A stretch of DNA of 64,000 nt from Hyphomicrobiales bacterium (GCA_026400435.1 JAPLOZ010000103.1:56894-120893); one strand, 5' to 3'; numbered from the stretch's first letter, positions 44,640 to 54,750 are shown. The notes: generated from the letters alone by a model not told the origin. Program-made: numbers and translations.

Positions 44640-45506
44640 ATGCCAAAAGAAAAGACCAACCGGATATCCTTCCAGGGCGAGCCCGGCGCCAATTCGGACA
44701 CCGCTTGCCGCAACATGTTTCCGGACATGGAGCCCCTGCCGTGCCCGACCTTCGAGGATGCGCTCGGCGCTGTCGAAACCGGCAAGGCCGACCTTGCGAT
44801 GATCCCGATCGAAAACACGATCGCCGGACGTGTCGCCGACATCCACTATCTGCTGCCGGAATCAAAACTGCACATCGTCGCCGAGTATTTTCTGCCGATC
44901 CATTTCCAGCTCATGGTCCTTCCAGGCGTCGCGCGCGGCGAGATCAGGACTGTCCACAGCCACATCCACGCGCTTGGCCAGTGCCGCAAGTACATCCGCA
45001 AGAACGGCTGGAAGCCGACGGTGGCCGGCGATACCGCCGGCGCCGCCAAGCTTGTATCCGAGGTGAAGGATCGCACGATGGCGGCGCTCGCGCCGCGGCT
45101 TGCGGCCAGCCTCTACGGCCTCGACATACTGGAGGAGGATGTCGAGGACACCGACAACAACGTCACGCGTTTCGTCGTCTTGACGAGTTCCCGGCAATGG
45201 GCGGAACGGCCTGCTCCGGAAGCCCGGATGATGACGACTTTCATCTTCCGGGTGCGCAACGTGCCTGCCGCGCTCTACAAGGCAATGGGCGGCTTCGCCA
45301 CCAATGGCGTCAACATGACCAAGCTCGAGAGCTACCAGCTCGGCGCCTTCACAGCGACGCTGTTTTATGTCGACATCGAAGGCCACCCGGACGATCCGAA
45401 CGTCAAGCTGGCGCTGGAGGAACTGAAGTTCTTCTCGCGCGAGGTGCGCATCCTTGGCGTCTATCCGCGCAGCGCCTCGCGCGAGGAATGGAAGGCGGCG
45501 GACTGA
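44640..45506 (+). CDS. pheA: Prephenate dehydratase
   Basis: The 288-residue monofunctional enzyme converts prephenate to phenylpyruvate for phenylalanine. The catalytic domain has ISFQGEPGANSDTACR, LAMIPIENTIAGRVADIHYLL and DTDNNVTRFVVL (the conserved TRF motif). The C-terminal ACT domain (TTFIFRVRNVPAALYKAMGG, then NMTKLESYQLG) should give feedback control by phenylalanine. No chorismate mutase domain is fused. It is probably co-transcribed with kdsB. Confidence 0.96.
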   Translation: MPKEKTNRISFQGEPGANSDTACRNMFPDMEPLPCPTFEDALGAVETGKADLAMIPIENTIAGRVADIHYLLPESKLHIVAEYFLPIHFQLMVLPGVARGEIRTVHSHIHALGQCRKYIRKNGWKPTVAGDTAGAAKLVSEVKDRTMAALAPRLAASLYGLDILEEDVEDTDNNVTRFVVLTSSRQWAERPAPEARMMTTFIFRVRNVPAALYKAMGGFATNGVNMTKLESYQLGAFTATLFYVDIEGHPDDPNVKLALEELKFFSREVRILGVYPRSASREEWKAAD

Positions 45507-45528
45507 ACGACCCAGGCTTAAGGCAGCG

Positions 45529-45822
45529 TCAGTCCAGCGCCGTGTAGTCGATCTCCAGAAAGTCCTCGACCTCGGGGATCCACCGATCGCGCACATAGGC
45601 CACGTGCACGGGATGGACGTTGTAGTCGTGGTAGGCCTGCTGGTCGGCAAACTCCATCGAATAGCCGAAGTGGAAGTCGTTCTTGGGGCTGACCTGGTTC
45701 AGCTGCTCGAAGCGCTCGACGCCCGGAATGTCGCCAAGCGCCTTGCCTGCGTCCAGGAAAGACTGCTCCTCGGACGATCCGCGCGGATGTTTCAACCGGA
45801 AAGCGACGGTGTGGCGGATCAT
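45529..45822 (-). CDS. Dabb-domain (stress-responsive alpha/beta barrel) protein
   Basis: The 97-residue protein fits the dimeric alpha/beta-barrel fold: MIRHTVAFRLKH, the central DFHFGYSMEFADQQAYHDYN, and HPVHVAYVRDRWIPEVEDFL. The function of bacterial Dabb proteins is largely unknown. It is the last of three closely spaced minus-strand genes (HIT, nudC, Dabb), 34 bases after nudC, and is convergent with pheA. Confidence 0.88.
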   Translation of the reverse strand: MIRHTVAFRLKHPRGSSEEQSFLDAGKALGDIPGVERFEQLNQVSPKNDFHFGYSMEFADQQAYHDYNVHPVHVAYVRDRWIPEVEDFLEIDYTALD

Positions 45823-45856
45823 TTTCTATGTTCCCCGGTTCGGTTCTCGGTTGATT

Positions 45857-46798
45857 TCAGGCGCTTTCGGCCCAGGCGCGGATCAGGTGATGCGCGATGG
45901 CGCCGGGCGGTGGCGTGAACAGCGTCGGATGCGTCCTGCCCAGCATGGACAGTACTTCGTCGCGCCCGAACCAGCGGCAGTCCTCCAGTTCGGCGAGGTC
46001 TGGATCAATGTCTTCGTTCAGCGCTTCGCCGAAGCAGCCAATCATCAGCGAATAGGGAAACGGCCAGGGCTGGCTGGCATGATAGACGACGCGGCCGAGC
46101 CGGATTCCGGCTTCCTCCAGCGTTTCGCGCCGCACCGCGTTCTCGATCGTCTCTCCCGGTTCGATGAAGCCGGCGAGCGCCGAATACATGCCGGGCGCGA
46201 AATGCCTGCCGCGCCCCAGGACGCACCGGTCATTCGCCACCGCCAGCATGATGGCGACGGGGTCGGTACGCGGAAAATGCTCGGTATTGCAGCCGGTGCA
46301 GATGCGCTTGTAGCCGCCCGCCCGCATTTCGGTAGGCTGTCCGCATTTGCCGCAGAAGCCGTGGTTGGCGTGCCACGCAAGCAGGCTGGCGCCCTGCGCC
46401 AAGGCGCCAAGCGCGGCCGCATCCACCAGCCCCTGCATATAGACCGAGCGGTAGTCGATTGCCTTGATGGCTTCCGGCAACCCATCTGCTTCCGCCGCGA
46501 CAGGCGCGGCGACGACCGGCCCTTCCGGCGAGGAGCCCAGCAGCACGGCGTTGCGCATGTCCGCTCCAAGAGCGGCGGCCTCGGCGCGCTTGAAATAGCC
46601 GGCAGCGACCCCGTCGCCATCGAGTCTCAAAAGGATGCGTCCGCCGCCCATCAAAAGCAGCCTGGCCGACGGGTCGGCAAGCGCCGTTTCGGTCGAATCG
46701 TCGGCCCGTTTCTCGGATTGCCGGTCGATGATGTTGCCGGCAAAGCCAACGAACTGGCTGGGCTCGGCGGGCGGCGCGTCGAAAAGGCGAAATGGCAT
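45857..46798 (-). CDS. nudC: NAD(H) pyrophosphatase NudC
   Basis: The 313-residue Nudix hydrolase splits NADH to NMNH and AMP and can remove NAD caps from RNA. It has an N-terminal domain, a four-cysteine zinc ribbon (FCGKCGQPTE, then RICTGCN), the Nudix box GFIEPGETIENAVRRETLEE and the NudC signature SQPWPFPYSLMIG. All key residues are present. It follows the HIT gene by 32 bases. Confidence 0.95.
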   Translation of the reverse strand: MPFRLFDAPPAEPSQFVGFAGNIIDRQSEKRADDSTETALADPSARLLLMGGGRILLRLDGDGVAAGYFKRAEAAALGADMRNAVLLGSSPEGPVVAAPVAAEADGLPEAIKAIDYRSVYMQGLVDAAALGALAQGASLLAWHANHGFCGKCGQPTEMRAGGYKRICTGCNTEHFPRTDPVAIMLAVANDRCVLGRGRHFAPGMYSALAGFIEPGETIENAVRRETLEEAGIRLGRVVYHASQPWPFPYSLMIGCFGEALNEDIDPDLAELEDCRWFGRDEVLSMLGRTHPTLFTPPPGAIAHHLIRAWAESA

Positions 46799-46830
46799 GG
46801 AGGGCTCTGGTGGGAAAACGAACAGAGCGC

Positions 46831-47250
46831 TTATAGCGCCGCCTTGATCGTTTCGGCAAACCGGTGAATCTCGGCCCGCGCATAGGGCTCGCGCATGCCA
46901 TGTCCCCAGACCGGTCCCGGCCAGCCCTGGTCGCCCTCGTTGCGGGCGACGACGTGGACGTGAAGCTGCCGCACGATGTTTCCCAGCGCCGCGCTGTTGA
47001 TCTTGCTGCAGCCGGTCGCACCTTTCAGCGCCTGCGCCACCATGTTGGTCTCGAAGGTCAGCATTGTCTGGTCGAGCGGCGTCATGTCATGGATTTCCTC
47101 GATGCCCGGCCGCTGCGGCACCAGGATCAACCACGGCCAGCGCCGGTCGTTCATGACACGCAGTTCGCAGAGCCCGAGCCACATCAACTGGTCGCTGTCG
47201 GCCTCAAGCCGTGCGTCCAGCGTGAATCCGGCCTTCAGGCCCGGCATCAT
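46831..47250 (-). CDS. HIT-family protein
   Basis: The 139-residue protein has the histidine-triad region as QLHVHVVARNEGD, with the first two histidines present and the third position valine, as in a common bacterial HIT subgroup. DRRWPWLILVPQRPG and GNIVRQLHVHVV are typical. It probably hydrolyses nucleotide conjugates. It is the first gene of the HIT-nudC-Dabb unit, which fits nucleotide clean-up. It is divergent from the SRP RNA. Confidence 0.88.
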   Translation of the reverse strand: MMPGLKAGFTLDARLEADSDQLMWLGLCELRVMNDRRWPWLILVPQRPGIEEIHDMTPLDQTMLTFETNMVAQALKGATGCSKINSAALGNIVRQLHVHVVARNEGDQGWPGPVWGHGMREPYARAEIHRFAETIKAAL

Positions 47251-47377
47251 GCGCGTTTTCCCCGATTTTCTTGAAGGCTAGAGCGGCGGCAGGCCCCCTG
47301 CAAGCGAATCATTGGGGGGCACCGGAAGGGAATCGTCTGCGCCCTTGCAATCGGCGGCCGAATTGCCGATATGGGTT

Positions 47378-47477
47378 GCGGGAGGTTGGTGGTGGACGAG
47401 CCACTCGCCAACCGGGTCAGGTCCGGAAGGAAGCAGCCCTAACGAGCACGGAACGGGTCATTGTTCCAGCCTCCCGC
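47378..47477 (+). ncRNA. ffs: Signal recognition particle RNA (small bacterial type)
   Basis: A 100-base segment carries the conserved SRP domain IV: GGTCAGGTCCGGAAGGAAGC with CAGCC (47415-47438), the symmetric and asymmetric loops bound by Ffh. The ends pair (GCGGGAGG at 47378-47385 with CCTCCCGC at 47470-47477), closing a long hairpin. The RNA with Ffh targets membrane proteins. It sits directly upstream of dnaX, a common alphaproteobacterial location. Exact ends are inferred from pairing. Confidence 0.95.
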
Positions 47478-47597
47478 CTTGCCGCCCTCGCCGGATCAGC
47501 CGCCGCGTCATTGACGCCGCGATGCCGCGCGGGCGAAAGTCGGTTGGAATCGGCCGCCATCCGGGATCGGGCCGTGCACGGAGTATCGAACGCGCCC

Positions 47598-49448
47598 ATG
47601 AGCGACGCCGGCAACCAAACCCTTGGCAAGGCTGCCGGCTACAGGGTGCTTGCGCGCAAATACCGTCCCGCCGACTTTTCCGCCCTCATCGGCCAGGAGC
47701 CGATGGTGCGCACCCTCACCAACGCCTTTTCCACCGGCCGCATCGCCCAGGCCTGGATGCTGACCGGCGTGCGAGGCGTCGGCAAGACCACCACCGCGCG
47801 CATTCTCGCGCGCGCGCTGAACTACAAGACGCAGGCCATCGATCGTCCCACGGTCGACCTCAGCGAACTCGGCGAGCACTGCAAGGCGATCATGGAAGGC
47901 CGCCATGTCGACGTGATCGAGATGGACGCCGCGTCGCACACCGGCATCGATGACATCAGGGAGATCATCGAGCAGGTGCGCTATGCGCCGGTGTCGGCCC
48001 GCTACAAGGTCTATATCATCGACGAGGTCCACATGCTCTCCACGCAGGCTTTCAATGGCCTACTGAAGACGCTTGAGGAGCCGCCGCCGCATGTGAAGTT
48101 CTTCTTCGCCACCACCGAGATCCGCAAGGTGCCGATCACGGTGCTGTCGCGCTGCCAGCGATTCGATCTGAGGCGCGTCGACGCAGGCATGCTCACCGAA
48201 CACCTCAAACGCATCGCCGGGCTGGAGAACATCTCCGCCGATGACGAGGCGGTGGCGATGGTTGCCCGCGCCGCCGAAGGCTCGGTGCGAGACGCCCTGT
48301 CGATCTTCGACCAGGCTATCGCGCACGGCGCCGGCGCGGTCACGGCCGAGCAGGTTAGCTCCATGCTGGGGCTGGCCGACCGCGGCCGGATCGTCGATCT
48401 GTTTGAGCATCTCATGAAGGGCGATGCGGCAGCAGCGCTGACCGAGTTCCGCGCGCAATACGATGTCGGCGCCGACCCGGCGGCCGTGCTGACCGATCTT
48501 GCCGAGTTTACCCATCTGGTGACGCGCCTGCGCTTCGTGCCGTCGGCCGCTGGCGACGTCTCGCTCGCCGAGGACGAGCGCCGCCGCGGCGTTGAGTTTG
48601 CAAAACTGCTTTCCGTGCGCGTCATGTCGCGCACATGGCAGATGCTGCTCAAGGCAATACCCGAGGTGCAGTCCTCCAACCGCCCCGCCAGTGCAGCTGA
48701 GATGGCGCTGATCCGCATCGCCCACGCAGCCGACCTGCCGACGCTCGACGAGGCGCTGAAATCGCTGGGTGACGCGCCCCGGCCTTCCCGCGCCGATGCG
48801 GCAAGGCCAGCCTCGTCTGGGTCCCAGCCGGCCACCCCAGGCAATGGCGCAAGCGCAGTTTCCACCGGACGCGTGCCGGTGGCGTCCGCTGCGTCCGGTG
48901 GTGGGCAGACCATGCGTCTGGTCGAGATGGCTTCGGCGCCCGCCGAAATGCCGAGCCCCGCTCTCGTGCCGCCGCCACCAGCAGCCGAGCTTCCGCCGGC
49001 GGTTCCGGTTAAGTCGCTCGACGACATTGCCGCCCTTGCCGACGCCAATCGCGACAAGCTCTTCAAGATATCGCTCAAGCAGTATGTCAGGCTGGTGCGC
49101 ATCGAGCCGGGCCGGCTTGACGTCAGCCTGACAGGAGATGCCCCCAAGACCCTGCTTGGCGACCTGACGATCCGGCTGAAGAACTGGACCGGCCGGCAGT
49201 GGATCGTCTCGCTTTCGCGCGAGGAGGGCGGACAGACCCTCGCCGAGGTTGAGGCAGCCAGACGCAATGACGCAATCCTCGACGCCAGGAGCGATCCGGC
49301 CGTGTCGGCCATCCTGTCGCGGTTTCCCGGCGCCAGGATCATCGACGTGCGCATTCCCAACGCGCCCGATGGCGACGCAGGCGACACCGACTTGCCGCCC
49401 GATCCGGGCATCGACCCGGTGGCGGACGACGACGAAACCGATTTCTGA
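47598..49448 (+). CDS. dnaX: DNA polymerase III subunits gamma/tau
   Basis: The 616-residue clamp-loader ATPase has [20 protein letters not shown], Walker [38 protein letters not shown] (DExx-box) and the SRC motif in [11 protein letters not shown]. Only one cysteine ([12 protein letters not shown]) remains where E. coli has a four-cysteine zinc module. The C-terminal part is Pro/Ala-rich (residues about 395-480) before the tau domain. No A-rich slippery site stands out. ATG 47598 ([19 protein letters not shown]) gives the expected N-terminus. It starts the dnaX-ybaB-recR series. Confidence 0.95.
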   Translation: MSDAGNQTLGKAAGYRVLARKYRPADFSALIGQEPMVRTLTNAFSTGRIAQAWMLTGVRGVGKTTTARILARALNYKTQAIDRPTVDLSELGEHCKAIMEGRHVDVIEMDAASHTGIDDIREIIEQVRYAPVSARYKVYIIDEVHMLSTQAFNGLLKTLEEPPPHVKFFFATTEIRKVPITVLSRCQRFDLRRVDAGMLTEHLKRIAGLENISADDEAVAMVARAAEGSVRDALSIFDQAIAHGAGAVTAEQVSSMLGLADRGRIVDLFEHLMKGDAAAALTEFRAQYDVGADPAAVLTDLAEFTHLVTRLRFVPSAAGDVSLAEDERRRGVEFAKLLSVRVMSRTWQMLLKAIPEVQSSNRPASAAEMALIRIAHAADLPTLDEALKSLGDAPRPSRADAARPASSGSQPATPGNGASAVSTGRVPVASAASGGGQTMRLVEMASAPAEMPSPALVPPPPAAELPPAVPVKSLDDIAALADANRDKLFKISLKQYVRLVRIEPGRLDVSLTGDAPKTLLGDLTIRLKNWTGRQWIVSLSREEGGQTLAEVEAARRNDAILDARSDPAVSAILSRFPGARIIDVRIPNAPDGDAGDTDLPPDPGIDPVADDDETDF

Positions 49449-49459
49449 CGGAGGCGATC

Positions 49460-49783
49460 ATGAAGGACCTTCTCGGCCTGATGGGCAAGGCGAAGGAAAT
49501 GCAGGCGAAATTCCAGGCTATGCAGGACGAGATAGCTACGCTCGAGTCCACCGGTCAGGCGGGCGGCGGACTGGTGAGCGTCACGCTGACCGGCAAGTTC
49601 GAAATGAAGTCGCTGAAGATCGACCCCTCGCTGTTCAAGGAGGACGAGGTCGAGATACTCGAAGATCTGGTTCTGGCCGCCCACAATGACGCTAAGGCCA
49701 AGGTCGAGGCGATCATGCAGGAGAAGACCAAGGCGCTGACGGCCGGCCTGCCTATTCCGCCCGGCATGAAGCTGCCGTTCTGA
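49460..49783 (+). CDS. YbaB/EbfC nucleoid-associated protein
   Basis: The 107-residue protein begins [19 protein letters not shown] and has [21 protein letters not shown] and [12 protein letters not shown], the family hallmarks. YbaB proteins form DNA-binding dimers. It lies 11 bases after dnaX and before recR, the conserved bacterial order. A GGAGG site precedes the ATG. Confidence 0.95.
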   Translation: MKDLLGLMGKAKEMQAKFQAMQDEIATLESTGQAGGGLVSVTLTGKFEMKSLKIDPSLFKEDEVEILEDLVLAAHNDAKAKVEAIMQEKTKALTAGLPIPPGMKLPF

Positions 49784-49797
49784 GAAAGGAGGTGGGT

Positions 49798-49896
49798 GGT
49801 GAAGAGTGAATGGTGAATTGAAGCCTGCGGCTCTAGCGGCGCCGCTTCTCGCTTTTCATTCCTTGCCATTCACCGTGCACCATTTCACCATTCACC
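49798..49896. repeat. Degenerate inverted repeat in the ybaB-recR gap
   Basis: GGTGAAGAGTGAATGGTGAA at 49798-49817 is complementary in style to ACCATTTCACCATTCACC at 49879-49896, and CCATTCACC also occurs at 49866-49874. The segment could fold into an imperfect hairpin just before recR. It looks like a small dispersed intergenic repeat, but no second copy is seen in this window. Confidence 0.5.
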
Positions 49897-49898
49897 GC

Positions 49899-50507
49899 AT
49901 GTCCTCCAAACGAATCGCCGGCCCCGAGATCGAGCGCCTGATCCAGCTTCTGGCAAAAGTGCCGGGGCTTGGGCCGCGCTCGGCGCGCCGCGCCGCGCTC
50001 CATCTGATCAAGAAGAAAGAGCAGCTGCTGTCGCCACTCGCCGACGCCATGGGCGAGGCGCTCGACAAGGTGCGCATCTGCTCAGTCTGCGGCAACGTCG
50101 ACACCAGCGACCCCTGCATGATCTGCACCGATGCCAGGCGTGATCCCACCACGGTCATCGTGGTGGAGGACGTTTCCGACCTCTGGGCGCTTGAGCGCGC
50201 CGGATCGATGAACGCGCGTTTCCATGTGCTTGGCGGCACTCTCTCGCCGCTCGACGGCATAGGCCCCGACCAGCTCAACATCAGGACGCTGGTCGACCGG
50301 GTTGCCGACGGCGAGGTCAAGGAGATCATCCTCGCGGTCAATGCCACGGTCGAGGGCCAGACCACCGCGCACTACCTGACGGACCAGCTCGCCGGCTTCG
50401 GCGTCAAGGTCACTCGACTGGCGCATGGCGTACCGGTCGGCGGCGAACTCGACTATCTCGACGAGGGCACCCTGTCGGCTGCGCTGAAGTCGCGGACAGT
50501 GTTTTGA
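49899..50507 (+). CDS. recR: Recombination mediator RecR
   Basis: The 202-residue protein has the helix-hairpin-helix [20 protein letters not shown], the C4 zinc motif [16 protein letters not shown] and the Toprim domain beginning [17 protein letters not shown]. It helps RecO and RecF load RecA at gaps. ATG 49899 ([16 protein letters not shown]) gives the standard start; sequence upstream belongs to the inverted repeat. Confidence 0.96.
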   Translation: MSSKRIAGPEIERLIQLLAKVPGLGPRSARRAALHLIKKKEQLLSPLADAMGEALDKVRICSVCGNVDTSDPCMICTDARRDPTTVIVVEDVSDLWALERAGSMNARFHVLGGTLSPLDGIGPDQLNIRTLVDRVADGEVKEIILAVNATVEGQTTAHYLTDQLAGFGVKVTRLAHGVPVGGELDYLDEGTLSAALKSRTVF

Positions 50508-50532
50508 CATGGTTGTTGTCGGGAAGGTCCGG

Positions 50533-51819
50533 ATGGCGACTTTCGTTGCTTTGTCGAAACTACAAGCCCCCCCAGAGGGGGGTGCCAGCGACTGCTTTGC
50601 GTTGATCCTCGCGCTTCTGCTGAGCATTGTTGTCGTTCTTCCCGCTTCCGCCGCAAAAATCGACGACCAGTTTCGTACCTGGCTGGAAACCGACCTGTGG
50701 CCCGAAGCCAAGGCCAGCGGCGTATCGAAACAGACGTTCGACGCGGCCTTCGCCGGCGTGACGCCAAATCTCGAACTGCCCGATCTGGTCATGCCCGGCG
50801 AGAAGCCCAAGACGCCGAAGAAGCAGATGCAGGCCGAGTTCGGCTCGCCCGGCAACTATTTCGCTGAGAAGACCATCGGCGCGGTTAGCGCTGGCGGTCG
50901 GTCCCGCGCCGGCAAGCATGCCGGCACGTTGGCGGCGATCGAGAAGCGATACGGCGTGCCTTCTGGCGTTGTGCTGGCGATCTGGGGGCGTGAATCGGGT
51001 TTTGGCGCGGCGAAAATCCCGTTCGATGCGTTCGAGGTGCTGGGCACCAAGGCGTTTCTGGCGACCCGCAAGGAGATGTTCCGCACCGAGGTCATCGCCG
51101 CGCTGGTCATGCTTCAGCAGGACCGCGTCACGCGCAAGATGATGAAATCCTCCTGGGCCGGCGCGCTTGGCCAGCCGCAATTCCTGCCGACTTCGTTCCT
51201 CAAGCATGCGGTCGATTTCGATGGCGACGGCGTAACCGATATCTGGAATTCGACGCCGGACACGCTGGCCTCGATCGCCAACTACCTCGTCGACTATGGC
51301 TGGGTGAAGGGTCGCGACTGGGGCTTCGAGGTCACCGTACCCCAGGCAGTCTCCTGCGCGCTGGAGGGACCGGATCAGGGCAAGAAGATCTCTGACTGGG
51401 CGGCGCTCGGGATAGACCGGGTCAACGGCAAGCCGTTCCCGAAGGGTGAACTCAAGGCCGAGGGCTTCCTGCTGATGCCGGCGGGGCGCAGCGGCCCGGC
51501 CTTCATCGTGACGCCGAACTTCTATGTGCTCAAGGAATACAACGAGAGCGACCTATACGCGCTTTTCATCGGCCACGGCGCCGACCGCATCGCCGGCGGC
51601 GACCGGACGTTTGCCGGCAAATGGGGCAAGGTCGGCGGTCTCTACCGCTCCGACATCGCCGCCCTGCAGCGCGGTCTGGAAAAGCTGGGTTACGACGTCG
51701 GAAGCGCCGACGGCCTGCCCGGTTTCAAGACGCGCCGTTCGATCGGCGACTGGCAGGCGAAGAATGGACAGACGCCTACCTGCTTTCCAGACGCCGGGAT
51801 CGTCGCGGCGCTCCGCTAG
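50533..51819 (+). CDS. Lytic murein transglycosylase (MltB/SLT_2 type) with peptidoglycan-binding domain
   Basis: The 428-residue enzyme has an export signal ending LPASAA, an SLT_2 domain with catalytic Glu in LAIWGRESGFGAAK and the motif SSWAGALGQPQFLPTSFLKHA, and a C-terminal PG_binding_1 domain (DIAALQRGLEKLGYDVGS). It cleaves glycan strands to 1,6-anhydromuropeptides. The N-terminus is odd: before the hydrophobic core lies KLQAPPEGGASDCFA, encoded by a GC hairpin (50567-50582). ATG 50533 has GGAAGG 5 bases upstream; ATG 50509 is an alternative. Confidence 0.92.
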   Translation: MATFVALSKLQAPPEGGASDCFALILALLLSIVVVLPASAAKIDDQFRTWLETDLWPEAKASGVSKQTFDAAFAGVTPNLELPDLVMPGEKPKTPKKQMQAEFGSPGNYFAEKTIGAVSAGGRSRAGKHAGTLAAIEKRYGVPSGVVLAIWGRESGFGAAKIPFDAFEVLGTKAFLATRKEMFRTEVIAALVMLQQDRVTRKMMKSSWAGALGQPQFLPTSFLKHAVDFDGDGVTDIWNSTPDTLASIANYLVDYGWVKGRDWGFEVTVPQAVSCALEGPDQGKKISDWAALGIDRVNGKPFPKGELKAEGFLLMPAGRSGPAFIVTPNFYVLKEYNESDLYALFIGHGADRIAGGDRTFAGKWGKVGGLYRSDIAALQRGLEKLGYDVGSADGLPGFKTRRSIGDWQAKNGQTPTCFPDAGIVAALR

Positions 51820-52821
51820 TCAGGCAGCCTGCGACAGGGCGCTATTGGCCTCGGCCAGGATCTCGAATGACCGCAGCCGCGCCTTGTGGTCGAAGACTTG
51901 CGCGGTGACCATCAGTTCGTCGGCGCCGGTCCGACGCACGAAATCGTCGAGGCCGCTGCGCACGGTCGACGGCGAGCCGACGATGGCGCAGGAAAGTGCG
52001 CCGGCCAGCATGCCTTTGGCCATCGGGTCAAGCGTCGCTTCGAAATTCTCAACCGGCGGCCGCAGCTTGCCCGGCCGGCCGGTGCGCAGGTTGACGAAGG
52101 CCTGCTGCAGCGAACTGAACAGCAGCTTCGCTTCCGCGTCCGTGTCTGCCGCGAACACATTGAGGCCCAGCATCAGTCGCGGCTTTGCCAGCCGCTCGGA
52201 AGGCTGGAAGCGCGAGCGGTAGATGTCGATGGCGTGTTCCATCTCCGCTGGCGCGAAGTGCGAGGCGAATGCGTAGGGCAGGCCGAGCATGGCCGCGAGT
52301 TGCGCGCCATAGGTCGACGAACCCAGCACCCAGACCTCGACCTCTTCGCCTTCGCCCGGCACCGCGCGCACGCGCTGGCCAGGTTCGGCCGGCGCGAAAT
52401 AGTTCATCAACTCGACAACGTCCTGCGGGAAATTGTCGACGCCCGCTTCAAGGTTGCGGCGCAGCGCCCGCGCGGTCAGCATATCGGTGCCTGGCGCACG
52501 GCCAAGCCCGAGGTCGATGCGGCCAGGATGCAATGCGGCCAGCGTTCCGAACTGCTCGGCGATCACCAGCGGCGCGTGGTTGGGCAGCATGATGCCGCCG
52601 GCGCCGACGCGGATAGTCGATGTCCCCGCCGCGACATGGCCGATCACCACCGACGTCGCAGCGCTCGCTATCCCGGGCATATTGTGGTGCTCGGCCAGCC
52701 AGTAGCGGTTGTATCCAAGCTGTTCGGCGTGACGCGCAAGGTCGAGCGTGTTGCGCAGCGACTCGCCCGCCGTGCTGCCTTCAGGAACCGGCGAAAGATC
52801 GAGAACGGAAAGGACGGCCAT
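51820..52821 (-). CDS. LLM-class flavin-dependent oxidoreductase
   Basis: The 333-residue luciferase-like protein starts [21 protein letters not shown] and shows [39 protein letters not shown] and [18 protein letters not shown], the marks of the YhbW/alkanal monooxygenase-like group. It uses FMN or F420-like flavin; alphaproteobacteria favour FMN. The substrate is unknown. ATG 52821 is chosen because residues upstream are not conserved. It ends next to the convergent transglycosylase gene. Confidence 0.92.
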   Translation of the reverse strand: MAVLSVLDLSPVPEGSTAGESLRNTLDLARHAEQLGYNRYWLAEHHNMPGIASAATSVVIGHVAAGTSTIRVGAGGIMLPNHAPLVIAEQFGTLAALHPGRIDLGLGRAPGTDMLTARALRRNLEAGVDNFPQDVVELMNYFAPAEPGQRVRAVPGEGEEVEVWVLGSSTYGAQLAAMLGLPYAFASHFAPAEMEHAIDIYRSRFQPSERLAKPRLMLGLNVFAADTDAEAKLLFSSLQQAFVNLRTGRPGKLRPPVENFEATLDPMAKGMLAGALSCAIVGSPSTVRSGLDDFVRRTGADELMVTAQVFDHKARLRSFEILAEANSALSQAA

Positions 52822-52894
52822 GTGCGATCTCCGGCGTTGGTGCTGTCGGCGGATATAGGAACAGGCCCGGCACAACGCAACGAACGCCCGTCGC

Positions 52895-54076
52895 CTATGA
52901 TGCGGCCTGGGCCGGTGCTGCCTGGACCTCTGCCGGGTCCTGCACCTGATGCGCCGCCAGGAAGTTGCCGACGTTGCTCCAGCTGTCGAAATGATCGCAG
53001 AACACCTTGATGATCACCAGAAGCGGCACCGCAATCAGCGCGCCGACGAAACCCCACAGCCACGACCAGAAGGCCACCGCGATGAAGATTGCGACCGCGT
53101 TGATTTCCAGCCGCCGGCCGACGACGAGCGGCGTGACCACCTGGCCTTCGATGATGTTGCAGACCACGACGAACGCCGGCGCCAGCAGCGCATAGGACAG
53201 GGTGTCGAAGGTGATGATGGAAATTGCCGCGACGAGCAGGATAGTCACAAGTGCGCCGACATAAGGCAGGAAATTGAGTGCCGCGGCAGCCACGCCCCAG
53301 ACCGCCGGGTTGGGCATGCCCAGCGCCCACAGGCCGACGCCGATCGCTATGCCAAGCCCGGTGTTGATGACGGCCACCGTCAACAGGTAGCGCGAAATTT
53401 CCCGCTCCACGTCGTAGACGATGCGCAGCGCACGCTTCTTCTCGCTGAGCCGCGTGAACGACTGGATGATCTTTTCGTAGAACATCGTGCCTGACGCCAG
53501 CAGGAACAGGGACAGCACGAAGGTGATCGCGGCGGTCGTCAGTCCCGACAGAAGGTTGCCTGCCGCCTGCGACACGACACCAGGCTGGGCGACGACGACG
53601 CGCTGCACGCCCGGTTCCTGCGCCGTCTCGGCGACCTTCTCCACTTCGTGCGAAACCGCCATGAACTTTTCGAAAGGATGGCGCAACTCGGACAGGCGCT
53701 CGGTAATGCGACGTCCGATTTCGGGTGCGTCGCTGGCCAGTTGGACGATCGGCCCCGACAGGAAATATCCCGCGCCCCCGATGGCTGCGACCGACAGCAG
53801 GACCAGCAGCGTCGCCGACACAGCCTCCGGTACCCCCCGCTTTTTCAGGAAGCGTACGATCGGCGTCAGCATCAAGGCGAGCAGGAATGCCAGGATGACC
53901 GGCATCACGAAATCGCGGGCAAAATAGAGCGCATAGACGCACGTCAGCATGAAGATGCCACCCAGCAGCGACCGGATCATCTTGGTCTCGCCAAAGTGCA
54001 ATGCCCTGTCGGATTGCGAGCACAGCTCCACGCTTTCCGGCGGCTGTGTGCCGGAAACTGCCGAATCGGTGGTCAT
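52895..54076 (-). CDS. AI-2E family transporter (PerM-like)
   Basis: The 393-residue membrane protein has paired N-terminal helices ([23 protein letters not shown]), a central periplasmic or cytoplasmic helix-rich region with [18 protein letters not shown], and C-terminal helices with [16 protein letters not shown] and [20 protein letters not shown], typical of PF01594. Members export diverse small molecules or ions; AI-2 is only one case. An Ala/Pro/Gln tail follows. ATG 54076 is preferred over ATG 54112. Confidence 0.9.
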   Translation of the reverse strand: MTTDSAVSGTQPPESVELCSQSDRALHFGETKMIRSLLGGIFMLTCVYALYFARDFVMPVILAFLLALMLTPIVRFLKKRGVPEAVSATLLVLLSVAAIGGAGYFLSGPIVQLASDAPEIGRRITERLSELRHPFEKFMAVSHEVEKVAETAQEPGVQRVVVAQPGVVSQAAGNLLSGLTTAAITFVLSLFLLASGTMFYEKIIQSFTRLSEKKRALRIVYDVEREISRYLLTVAVINTGLGIAIGVGLWALGMPNPAVWGVAAAALNFLPYVGALVTILLVAAISIITFDTLSYALLAPAFVVVCNIIEGQVVTPLVVGRRLEINAVAIFIAVAFWSWLWGFVGALIAVPLLVIIKVFCDHFDSWSNVGNFLAAHQVQDPAEVQAAPAQAAS

Positions 54077-54270
54077 GACGTTGCCCTCAATCGTCCGGAC
54101 GGATGCCGGCATTGGCGCTCAATGCGCCAGCAGGCAACTGGTTCCGGCCGATCTCGGGCCGCGTTTGGGTCTGGCCCCGCGTTTTTTCATGGGAGTGATG
54201 CCAGAAACTGGCTTGAACTCTTTCGCGCCATGCGTATGTAAGCGTCGCTGGACTGCTTCAAGGACTGAGA

Positions 54271-54678
54271 TTGGCTGTGTATCGGGAAAAAGATGTCTTC
54301 GAGCGCCGTAATGCGGCGAACGAGGCCAAGAAAGCGTTGCTTGACCGCTTCAAGGCAAGGCCGTCGGAAGACGACCCGGCCGTGCAGGAGCGCAAGGCTC
54401 AGCGTCAGGCCATCATAGAAGCGCGCGAGAAGCGGGCTGTCGAAAAGGAAAGGCTGCTCCAGGAGCGGCTCGCCCGCGAGGCGATCGAACGCGCCGAGCG
54501 CGAAGCGGCCGAGGCTGCTGCGCGGCTTGCAGCCGAGGAAGCCGCGAAAGCCGAATCCAGGGCTCGCGAGGCCGAGGAAAATGAGCGCATCGCGCGGCTG
54601 CTTGCCGACGAGGCCGAACGCAAGGCCAAGCGCGACGCGCGCTATGCCGCGCGCAAGGCGCGCTCAGGCCGCCACTAG
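54271..54678 (+). CDS. DUF6481-type charged coiled-coil protein
   Basis: The 135-residue protein is almost entirely Ala, Glu, Arg and Lys after REKDVFERRNAANEAKKALLDRFKARP. Residues about 40-130 form one long predicted helix/coiled coil (AEREAAEAAARLAAEEAAKA). I recall it as a small uncharacterised family of rhizobia. No signal or membrane segment. The start is TTG 54271 with AAGGA 8 bases upstream; a GTG at 54277 is possible. Function unknown. Confidence 0.78.
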   Translation: MAVYREKDVFERRNAANEAKKALLDRFKARPSEDDPAVQERKAQRQAIIEAREKRAVEKERLLQERLAREAIERAEREAAEAAARLAAEEAAKAESRAREAEENERIARLLADEAERKAKRDARYAARKARSGRH

Positions 54679-54712
54679 GCCGCGCCCTATGGGCCACGCT
54701 TTTGCAGGGTTG

Positions 54713-54750
54713 CCGTCAGCCGCCGGCTGACGGGCTGCCTATTTTTCTTT
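54713..54750 (+). terminator. Terminator after the DUF6481-type gene
   Basis: A 9-base-pair stem (54713-54721 with 54725-54733) and 3-base loop are followed, a few bases on, by a T-rich tract (54740-54752). It overlaps the 3' end of the convergent small gene. Confidence 0.6.

Noticed and set aside
45498..45535. Inverted repeat GGACTGA...TCAGTCC between pheA and the Dabb gene as a terminator
   Set aside because: The loop is about 20 bases and no T-run follows.
47271..47597. dnaX extension over the SRP RNA
   Set aside because: The frame is open, but the segment holds a well-formed SRP RNA and the DnaX N-terminus begins at 47598.
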